The translations under genes and the position numbers were made by a program. A DNA stretch of 64,000 bases from Flavobacterium branchiicola (GTDB taxonomy: Bacteria > Bacteroidota > Bacteroidia > Flavobacteriales > Flavobacteriaceae): the NCBI RefSeq assembly GCF_018383905.1, contig NZ_JAGYWA010000003.1, positions 512,917-576,916 of the forward strand, written 5' to 3'. Below are positions 1-5,978 of the stretch, piece after piece. A model generated the notes under the pieces. It was given only the letters and a program-made list of their open reading frames with translations. It made no database searches and had not been told where the DNA came from. The number at the start of each line of letters is the position of its first letter. The stretch's first letter is position 1.

Positions 1-749
1 ATCACGATTGCCACATGATCCGGATTGTCAAAAGACTGCGCAGTTTGATCGTAAGTTGCTTTGTCGAAATTCCATAGCGGAGAAGCAATTTTCCAGATTA
101 GTTTATTAAAATCGTATGTATTTTGAGTATATCCAACTTTACCTCTTTCGGTTGCAAAGTAATATTGGTACCACCATCCTAATTCTGCTGTTGGAGGAAG
201 CGGTTTTAAATTTGCTTCAAGATTTACCACCAAATAACCACTTACAGATACCAAACCTTTTACACGTTCCGGCCAAAGAGCCGATACTACTACCGCAGTT
301 CTTGCACCCCAGTCAAATCCACCAATTACGGCCTTATCAATTTTTAAAGCGTCCATAAAAGCAATTATATCGCTTGCCAGTGCCGCTTGCTGACCGTTTC
401 TAAAAGTATCCTTAGAAAGAAAAGTTGTAGTTCCAAATCCTCTTAAATAAGGAGTAAAAACGTGATATCCTTTTGCAACCAAAATTGGAACTACTTCATT
501 GTAACTGTGAATGTCATAAGGCCAGCCGTGAAGTAAAATCACCGGAGTTCCTGTTGATGGACCAGCTTCTGTATATCCTACGTTTAATAAACCGGCATTA
601 ACTTGTTTTAGAGTTCCAAGAGAACTATTTACTTCGATAGTATTTTGTTTCGGAGCCTGAGCGTTGGTGAAAGTCACATTCAAAAAAAGTACTGCGATTA
701 AAACCAATTTTGCTGAAATGTTGTTTGTAATATTTAATAGCGTTTTCAT
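1..749 (-). CDS. Exported epoxide hydrolase-like alpha/beta hydrolase (C-terminus beyond window)
   Basis: The reading frame runs from an ATG at 749 to the window edge (249 codons, no stop), so the gene is cut by the window. It opens with a signal peptide (hydrophobic LVLIAVLFLNVTF, then NAQA). An alpha/beta-hydrolase core follows: oxyanion-hole motif LLHGWPYD, strand PYLRGFG, and nucleophile elbow GGFDWGA. An aspartate nucleophile is typical of epoxide hydrolases and haloalkane dehalogenases; esterases use serine. The catalytic histidine lies outside the window. The gene is probably periplasmic and involved in detoxification. A -7-like TATCTTTG lies upstream on the minus strand, and the upstream region matches that of the hydrolase at 1708-3015, so the two are probably co-regulated. 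The substrate cannot be read from the sequence. Confidence 0.85.
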   Translation of the reverse strand, partial: MKTLLNITNNISAKLVLIAVLFLNVTFTNAQAPKQNTIEVNSSLGTLKQVNAGLLNVGYTEAGPSTGTPVILLHGWPYDIHSYNEVVPILVAKGYHVFTPYLRGFGTTTFLSKDTFRNGQQAALASDIIAFMDALKIDKAVIGGFDWGARTAVVVSALWPERVKGLVSVSGYLVVNLEANLKPLPPTAELGWWYQYYFATERGKVGYTQNTYDFNKLIWKIASPLWNFDKATYDQTAQSFDNPDHVAIV

Positions 750-794
750 AATTTTTGTTTTATTGATTAGTTGATTATCAGTTAATTTCTTTGT

Positions 795-870
795 CAAAGA
801 TATCTCGGCAATCCTCGTTTTAAAAGGAGAAAAAAGCTCAAGTGGACAAAGTAAAGGGTGAAATGGACAA
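795..870 (-). promoter_or_regulatory. Promoter and 21-bp-spaced direct repeats upstream of the first hydrolase
   Basis: The plus strand reads CAAAGATA at 795-802, which is TATCTTTG on the minus strand and matches the Bacteroidota -7 box. Further upstream, TGGACAA occurs at 843-849 and again at 864-870, exactly 21 bp apart. Two direct repeats two helical turns apart are typical of AraC-type activator sites. The same arrangement occurs upstream of the hydrolase at 1708-3015. Confidence 0.55.
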
Positions 871-919
871 TGGTTTAGTTATGAATTATAAATTATAAGT
901 TATGCATCAAACGTGCTGA

Positions 920-1077
920 TTTAACCGCAAGGTTCGCAAGGCTTTGTGTATAATCTTTCGCCACAGATTATGAGATTAAAAAGGATTTTAAAATCAGTGT
1001 TAATCCGTTTGATCCGTTTAATCTGTGGTCAAATTACGCACAGCTTTGCGTAAATCTTAGCGCTCTTTGCGGTTAAA
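920..1077. repeat. Intergenic inverted repeat (TTAACCGCAA ... TTTGCGGTTAA family)
   Basis: The 750-1092 gap holds no gene. It carries a dispersed repeat beginning TTTAACCGCAAGG and ending CTTTGCGGTTAAA, so the outer ends are inverted copies of each other. The interior contains a smaller inverted pair around ccacagatta and taatctgtgg. It belongs to the same family as the tandem array at 3161-3806. A short run of AATTATAAATTATAAG-type repeat lies at about 883-903. Confidence 0.8.
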
Positions 1078-1092
1078 CCACCCGTATTTCAA

Positions 1093-1494
1093 CTATTTTT
1101 TCAAAGTTAAAATCGGTTTTCCTTTTTCTACAATGTAAGTCGCCAGTTCAGAAGCTTTTACGCTGGTATTATTTCTTGCCGAGTGTACCACTCCAGCCGG
1201 AATAAAAAGAACTTCTCCCGCTTTTAGTGTTACAATTCCCTTACCTTCTACTTCATATTCTAATGTACCTTCCAGAACATAAATTACTTCTTCACCCGGA
1301 TGGTAATGTTTCCCAAATGCTGCATGACCATCAAAGTCTATACGTGCCTGAACGGTTTCATGTCCCGGAATACTTAAATCGTGTTTTTGCAAATCAGTTC
1401 GTTTTATTCCTTGCGCCGAAACACCAGTTGAAAATAAGGCCACGAAAGCAAGAATAGCAATAATGTTTAATCCGAAGTTTTTATTTGTTTTCAT
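1093..1494 (-). CDS. Exported single-domain cupin
   Basis: This is a 133-aa protein starting at the ATG at 1494, where a signal peptide begins (MKTNKNFG, then a hydrophobic stretch ending GVSAQG). A longer frame upstream would run through a dispersed repeat and is not credible. The cupin fold is shown by motif 1 (HYHPGEE ... LEGTLEYEV) with metal-type His-x-His and Glu, and by motif 2 (PAGVVHSARN). Small cupins bind a metal or a small ligand; some are dioxygenases or sensors. It sits between two exported epoxide-hydrolase-like genes, which suggests a shared role with small organic molecules, but no specific reaction can be assigned. Confidence 0.85.
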   Translation of the reverse strand: MKTNKNFGLNIIAILAFVALFSTGVSAQGIKRTDLQKHDLSIPGHETVQARIDFDGHAAFGKHYHPGEEVIYVLEGTLEYEVEGKGIVTLKAGEVLFIPAGVVHSARNNTSVKASELATYIVEKGKPILTLKK

Positions 1495-1538
1495 AATATT
1501 TTTATTAAATAAATTATTTGTTATCGTTGTTGTCTTAA

Positions 1539-1700
1539 CACATAGAATCATAGTTTTACTTTGCTTAACAAGGCGTTTCACTTATTTAAATACATCCCGT
1601 CCCGAAGTCTCGGGATCGGGACTATGTGTCGAAATCTGGATTTCTTCAAATACCTTTTCTGCGTTGAAAATAAATCTATGTTTCTATGTGTTTAATAAAT
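1539..1700 (+). repeat. Dispersed repeat family A, copy A1
   Basis: It starts AACACATAGAATCATAG, contains GGCGTTTCACTT, and ends CTATGTTTCTATGTGTT, the inverse of its start. The middle holds an extra palindrome (CCCGAAGTCTCGGGATCGGG, about 1605-1625) related to those at 16692 and 18660, as if one repeat had inserted in another. The outer CCGTTGGG-type terminus seen in other copies is not recognisable here. Confidence 0.75.
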
Positions 1701-1707
1701 TACAGAA

Positions 1708-3015
1708 TTAATGTTTCCCTCTTAATCCTTTGAAAGCAGAGCGAAGTTCAACCGTAAAAATTTGTGGTTCTTCCCAAGAAGCAAAATGTCCGCCCTTGTT
1801 TACCTCATTATAGTAAGACAGGTTTTTGTATGCTTTTTCGGCCCAGCTTTTTGGCGCTTGGTAAATCTCTCCCGGAAAAACCGTAATGGCAACCGGAATT
1901 TTTATATCGGCAGTTTTTTGTTCCAGAGCATTAAAGTTGTTATTGTTATTCTCCCAGTATAATTGCGCCGAAGAATTGGCCGTATTCGTCAACCAGTACA
2001 AAGAAATATCATCCAGCATTTCATCTTTGGTAAGTGATTTTTCGGCATTTCCACCGCTGTACGTCCAATCGTTGAATTTATCTAAGAAAAACGAAGCCAA
2101 ACCAACCGGAGAATCCGTAAGTCCGTAACCTAAAGTCTGCGGACGTGTCACCATCATTCCGGCATATCCGCCGCCTTTTGTGTATAATTTATTAAGCGAA
2201 GCAAACGCTGCTTTTTCTTTTACAGATAATCCTGCAGGAGCGGGATCACCATCTTTCAATGCTTTAGCAATATCCGCCGGAACCGTAGCCGGCATATTTA
2301 CGTGAATTCCCAATAAACCTTCCGGAGCCTGACGTGCCATGGCATCTGCAATTACAGAACCCCAGTCACCACCTTGCGAAACATAAAATTTATAGCCCAG
2401 ACGTTTCATTAAAACATCCCATGCGCTTCCTATTTTCTCAGGTCCCCAGCCTGTTCCTTTTGGCTTTTCAGAAAAACCGTAACCCGGCATTGACGGAATC
2501 ACTAAATCAAAAGCATCTTCGGCTTTTCCGCCATAAGCAGTTGGATCTGTAAGCGGACCAACTACTTTAAGAAGTTCAAAAACCGATCCCGGCCAGCCAT
2601 GCGTAATAATCAATGGCAATGCATTTTTATGCTTCGATTTGATATGTACAAACTGAATATCCAATCCGTCAATGTTGGTTACAAACTGAGGCAGCGCATT
2701 TAGTTTATCTTCTGCTTTATGCCAGTCATAATCTGTTCCCCAATATTTTACAAGACCCTGAATCTGATTTAATTTTACACCCTGCGATTGGTCGGTTACC
2801 GTTTCTGCATCTGGCCATCTTGTAGCGTTTACACGATTGCGAAGATCTGTAATCGCTTCTTCCGGAACGCTAATATGATACGGCCGTACCAAAGAAGCAT
2901 CTGTTTTTGATTGTTTCTCTTTATTCTGTGCAAAAGAAGTTGATGCCACCAAAATAAAAGTTCCTGCTGCAAATGCATTTAAAAAAAGCTGTTTGTTTAT
3001 TTGAAATGTTTTCAT
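1708..3015 (-). CDS. Exported epoxide hydrolase with EHN domain
   Basis: The protein has 435 aa from the ATG at 3015, which begins a signal peptide ending STSFAQ; the in-frame ATG at 3060 lies in the promoter region. An epoxide-hydrolase N-terminal (EHN) domain covers about residues 43-155 (RPYHISVPEEAITDLR). The alpha/beta-hydrolase core has HGWPG at 139-143, nucleophile Asp217 in GGDWGS, and a C-terminal GGHFASWEEP carrying the likely catalytic His. This is the microsomal-type layout, which opens epoxides to diols; soluble juvenile-hormone-type enzymes share it. Its upstream region is paralogous to that of the hydrolase at 1-749. The fold is clear; the substrate is not known. Confidence 0.9.
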   Translation of the reverse strand: MKTFQINKQLFLNAFAAGTFILVASTSFAQNKEKQSKTDASLVRPYHISVPEEAITDLRNRVNATRWPDAETVTDQSQGVKLNQIQGLVKYWGTDYDWHKAEDKLNALPQFVTNIDGLDIQFVHIKSKHKNALPLIITHGWPGSVFELLKVVGPLTDPTAYGGKAEDAFDLVIPSMPGYGFSEKPKGTGWGPEKIGSAWDVLMKRLGYKFYVSQGGDWGSVIADAMARQAPEGLLGIHVNMPATVPADIAKALKDGDPAPAGLSVKEKAAFASLNKLYTKGGGYAGMMVTRPQTLGYGLTDSPVGLASFFLDKFNDWTYSGGNAEKSLTKDEMLDDISLYWLTNTANSSAQLYWENNNNNFNALEQKTADIKIPVAITVFPGEIYQAPKSWAEKAYKNLSYYNEVNKGGHFASWEEPQIFTVELRSAFKGLRGKH

Positions 3016-3057
3016 TTTTTTGATTTTAAAATTATTGTTATCGGTTAATTTCTTTGT

Positions 3058-3133
3058 CAAAAGTAGATCGATAACCCTTCTTACGAAATCAGAAAACAGT
3101 CCAAACGGACAAACTTCAAGGTGAAATGGACAA
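3058..3133 (-). promoter_or_regulatory. Promoter and 21-bp-spaced direct repeats upstream of the EHN hydrolase
   Basis: The minus-strand -7 candidate TACTTTTG lies at 3058-3065. CGGACAA at 3106-3112 and TGGACAA at 3127-3133 are 21 bp apart. The surrounding text (GTTAATTTCTTTGTCAAA near the start; GTGAAATGGACAATG upstream) is nearly the same as at 781-871, so these two upstream regions are duplicates. Confidence 0.55.
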
Positions 3134-3160
3134 TGCTTAAGTTATGTTGAAATGTGCGTA

Positions 3161-3806
3161 TTTAACCGCAAAGGGCGCTAAGATATTTTATATACTGCGC
3201 CTTTAAAAAAAGTACAAAAGTTCGCAAAGCTTTGTAAATAAAACTTTGCGAACCTAGCGTCTTTGCGGTTAAATTATGCAGCCTTCCATGTTGAATATGG
3301 GTAGTTTAACCGCAAAGCACGCTAAGATATTTTATGTACTGTACCTTTAAAAAAGTACAAAAGTTCGCAAAGCTTTGTAAATAAAACTTTGCGAACCTTG
3401 CGTCTTTGCGGTTAAATTATGCAGCCTTCCGTGTTGAATATGGGTAGTTTAACCGCAAAGCACGCTAAGATATTTTATATACTGTGCCTTTAAAAAAGTA
3501 CAAAAGTTCGCAAAGCTTTGTAAATAAAACTTTGCGAACCTTGCGTCTTTGCGGTTAAATTATACAGCCTTCCATGTTGAATATGGGTAGTTTAACCGCA
3601 AAGGGCGCTAAGACCTTTTATATACTGTGCCTTTAAAAAAGTGCAAAAGTTCGCAAAGCTGTACGAACAAAACTGAATTAAAATGCACGCAAAGTCGCGA
3701 AGTCGCAAAGAATATAAAACTTTGCGGCTTTGCGGCTTCGCGACTTTGCGAGAAAAAAACCTTGCGAACCTTGCGTAAACCTTAGCGTACTTTGCGGTTA
3801 AACTTT
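3161..3806. repeat. Tandem array of 143-144-bp units, each a long inverted repeat
   Basis: Units start with TTTAACCGCA at 3161, 3305, 3448 and 3591. The first three are almost identical and include the sequence between units (GCAGCCTTCC..TGTTGAATATGGG). Each unit begins TTTAACCGCAAAG and has CTTTGCGGTTAAA near its end, with a second inner inverted pair (GTTCGCAAAGCTTTG and AAAACTTTGCGAAC). The fourth unit is longer and diverged, with an extra GTCGCGAAGTCGCAAAG palindrome. A minus-strand open frame across 3592-3855 lies wholly in repeat sequence and is not counted as a gene. Confidence 0.9.
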
Positions 3807-3857
3807 CAACGTTCCAATTATCAACTTTAAACTTGAAACTTGAAACCTGAAACAAAA

Positions 3858-4601
3858 TTAAGCCAACACCATTCCCCCATCCATAATAAAATCGGCACCG
3901 GTTATGAATTTTGCTGCGTCGCTGCTTAGGTACGAAACCATTTTGGCAACATCTTCAGCCTTGCCCATTTCTTTAAGCGGAACTTTCTCAACCACGACAT
4001 CCATAATACCTTTTACGGTTGATTCGTCTAAACCTACTTTCTTCATCACCTCGGTTTCTGTTGGTCCCGGACTAACCGAATTCACTCTGATTTTTCGTGG
4101 CGCCAATTCCAAAGCAGCCGATTTCATAACCGAATTCAAAGCTGTTTTACTCGAAGAATAAACCGAAGATCCAGGTCCCGGCATACTCGCAGTATTCGAA
4201 GAAAGAAACACCACCGAAGCACCATCTTTTAAAACCGGAATAAATTTACTCAGCGTAAAAAATGCCCCTTTCAAATTGACATTCATAATACTATCGTACA
4301 ATTCCTCCGAAGTTTGTTCAATCGTACTCAAACCTGCGATTCCGGCATTGATAAACAGAATATCAACCGTACCAAAATCCTGCTTTACTTTTGCAACCAA
4401 TTCCTCAATAGCACCAACATTTGACTGATCTGCCACAACCGACGTAACGCCCAATTCCAACGCCGCCTTTTCAATCGCTTCTTTTCGTCTACCGGTAATA
4501 ATAACCTGAGCGCCCTGCTCTTTTAACTGTTTTGCAGTTGCATAACCAATACCACTGTTTCCGCCTGTTATTACTGCTACTTTATCTTTTAAATTGTCCA
4601 T
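3858..4601 (-). CDS. Short-chain dehydrogenase/reductase (SDR, classical)
   Basis: This is a 247-aa classical SDR. It has the N-terminal NAD(P)-binding TGGNSGIG, NAG on strand 4, catalytic serine in FLSSNTAS, and YSSSK as the Tyr-x3-Lys pair. The SPGPTET segment follows, and the C-terminus (ITGADFIMDGGM) is typical of the 3-oxoacyl-ACP reductase-like branch. GRRKEA after strand 2 favours NADPH. No signal peptide is present, so it is cytosolic. A -7 candidate (TAACTTTG, minus strand) sits at 4627-4634. Substrate unknown; family certain. Confidence 0.9.
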   Translation of the reverse strand: MDNLKDKVAVITGGNSGIGYATAKQLKEQGAQVIITGRRKEAIEKAALELGVTSVVADQSNVGAIEELVAKVKQDFGTVDILFINAGIAGLSTIEQTSEELYDSIMNVNLKGAFFTLSKFIPVLKDGASVVFLSSNTASMPGPGSSVYSSSKTALNSVMKSAALELAPRKIRVNSVSPGPTETEVMKKVGLDESTVKGIMDVVVEKVPLKEMGKAEDVAKMVSYLSSDAAKFITGADFIMDGGMVLA

Positions 4602-4626
4602 TTTTATATGTTTTAAATTAATGGGA

Positions 4627-4634
4627 CAAAGTTA
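4627..4634 (-). promoter_or_regulatory. -7 promoter element for the SDR gene
   Basis: CAAAGTTA on the plus strand is TAACTTTG on the minus strand, a full match to TAnnTTTG, 26 bases before the start codon. No clear -33 box was seen at the expected distance. Confidence 0.45.
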
Positions 4635-4680
4635 AATCTCAAAACATATTGCTTTTTTAGCGGTATCATCGAGTATACTG

Positions 4681-4856
4681 TTATAAAATTCTAAAGACAA
4701 TTTTAAGCTTAAATTTCCATTTCATATATTCGTATATAATTTTAGGAGCTATTTCCTGCTGTCCTTCCAAATCTTTTGTGTTGAACACCACCACAAAAGG
4801 ATTTTCCTTCCCATCAGGGCTAGGGCACTCATTTTCATAAGAAGATTTTGTGAAAA
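4681..4856 (-). pseudogene. Possible C-terminal gene remnant
   Basis: One minus-strand frame is open for about 58 codons to a TAA at 4681-4683 and has no usable start. Its translation looks coding (ENPFVVVFNTKDLEGQQ then IYEYMKWKFK). A stop immediately precedes the open stretch. It may be the decayed 3' end of a lost gene beside the AT-rich island. The family was not recognised; composition by chance is possible. Confidence 0.3.
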
Positions 4857-4929
4857 TTTAATTTAGAACCGAATATTTAAAAGTAATATTTTTCTTATTT
4901 TTTAAAACATTTTTTGATATCTTTACTGT

Positions 4930-5070
4930 CCTAAATTACAGAATTATGATATCAAAAAAACTTTTGCCCATGTGGTATGGTGGCGGTATTGGAAACAACC
5001 GTAACGCTTCTGTAAGCGTAGGACACCTTAACTACATGGGTTTTATATTTCCTAAATTACAGAGTTATGA
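4930..5070 (+). repeat. Duplicated 20-bp start region flanking a short upstream reading frame
   Basis: CCTAAATTACAGAATTATGA ends at 4949 and CCTAAATTACAGAGTTATGA occupies 5051-5070. They are direct repeats 121 bp apart with one mismatch, and each ends in an ATG (4946 and 5067). The first ATG opens a frame rich in Gly, Asn and Trp (MISKKLLPMWYGGGIGNN) that runs out of frame into the next gene to 5152. It could be a leader peptide or the relic of a local duplication. Confidence 0.45.
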
Positions 5071-5297
5071 GTACCAACACCCTTTCAAAAGAAGCCGAAA
5101 TCAGGCTAATGAATTTCTTCAACGACAGAATAGATCCGCAGTCTATGGCTAAAGCGCTAAGGCAGGTAAATTTCACCCTCGCATTAGAAGTGATGAACGA
5201 CAAAGAAAACGTTCTGCAAGAAGCCAAACTAAAAGACAACTTCTATTGGCTCAATGAACTAGCCGAAACCCTAAATCCCTATCTGGATCTAGAATAA
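5067..5297 (+). CDS. Small conserved-looking protein of unknown function (76 aa)
   Basis: This is a 76-aa acidic, probably helical protein (MSTNTLSKEAEIRLMNFF ... ETLNPYLDLE) with no signal peptide, membrane segment or recognised domain. The ATG at 5067 follows the second copy of a duplicated start region. A strong terminator lies at 5318-5362, so it is a single-gene unit. It is probably real because composition, start context and terminator agree. Function is unknown. It abuts the AT-rich operon but is convergent with it, so it is not part of that operon. Confidence 0.65.
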   Translation: MSTNTLSKEAEIRLMNFFNDRIDPQSMAKALRQVNFTLALEVMNDKENVLQEAKLKDNFYWLNELAETLNPYLDLE

Positions 5298-5317
5298 GGT
5301 TTCTTAAAAAAAAAATT

Positions 5318-5362
5318 AAAACCCTTGATCTTTTGAAAGAAGATTGAGGGTTTTGTTTTTTT
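5318..5362 (+). terminator. Rho-independent terminator after the 76-aa gene
   Basis: The stem AAAACCCTTGATCTT (5318-5332) pairs with AAGATTGAGGGTTTT (5340-5354) using two G-T pairs, followed by a T-rich tract. The sequence could also work on the opposite strand for the operon ending at 5439. Confidence 0.8.
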
Positions 5363-5438
5363 GTTTCGCTCAAGTCTACTATAGTTGTCTTCTTAAAACT
5401 TTACGCAATAATTAATTCAAACAAATTTTATCTAAAAA

Positions 5439-5978
5439 CTATTGCTTTCCAATAAGTGGATTTATTCTATTTCTTAATTCGTTTTCTATAAGAGGAATTA
5501 TTGTATTGTAATTTTTTAGACCAAGATTTATAACACTTATTTTAAAAATTTCATTTTTCATATTTTCTCTAGCCAAAAGTTTCATCGCAAATGTTGTTTT
5601 ATTTATATCTTTATAAATATGATCATACAACCTCGATTTCATATTTTTAGATTTTCCTATATATAATGGTATCCAATCTTTCAATTCATTATGCGCTTTA
5701 ATTCTTTTTAGTTTAAAATTAGGTGTAAATTTTCTTAAATAATCTTCATGTTCCCATCTCATTTTAAAATTAGCTAACCATTCTTCAAAATTGGAATAAT
5801 TATTACTATTTTTTACTTCTAAAAGATAAATACCTGAATTTATCAGTATTTCCCATGGAATATTTTCTAACTTTTCATTTAATTCAAATTGGCAAACCTC
5901 TTGAAAATGCAATTCTTCTGTGAATTTTTGAATTAGATTAAGCTGCTTACTTATTTCTTGATCAATAATTTCTATCAT
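5439..5978 (-). CDS. GIY-YIG nuclease-like protein, last gene of the AT-rich operon
   Basis: This is a 179-aa protein with GIY at residues 49-51 and PLYIGKSKNMKSRLYDH at 104-120. The latter gives the YIG tyrosine (106), the family arginine (116) and a histidine (120). A C-terminal ENELRNRINP segment at 165-174 carries the likely metal-binding glutamate. GIY-YIG enzymes cut one DNA strand with one metal ion, and some RNA-modifying or repair enzymes share the fold. GIY and YIG usually lie about ten residues apart; here about 55 residues intervene, with WLANFKMRWEHEDY. The N-terminal 45 residues are a helical extension. The start overlaps the stop of the KAP gene by 4 bp (ATGA), so translation is probably coupled. 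Likely the effector of the operon. Confidence 0.75.
   Translation of the reverse strand: MIEIIDQEISKQLNLIQKFTEELHFQEVCQFELNEKLENIPWEILINSGIYLLEVKNSNNYSNFEEWLANFKMRWEHEDYLRKFTPNFKLKRIKAHNELKDWIPLYIGKSKNMKSRLYDHIYKDINKTTFAMKLLARENMKNEIFKISVINLGLKNYNTIIPLIENELRNRINPLIGKQ

Noticed and set aside
3161..3806. Possible CRISPR array
   Set aside because: The whole 143-bp unit is repeated, including the part between the hairpins, so there are no unique spacers. No cas genes were seen nearby.
3592..3855. Minus-strand reading frame of 87 codons
   Set aside because: It lies wholly within the tandem inverted repeats and encodes a composition typical of repeat sequence.
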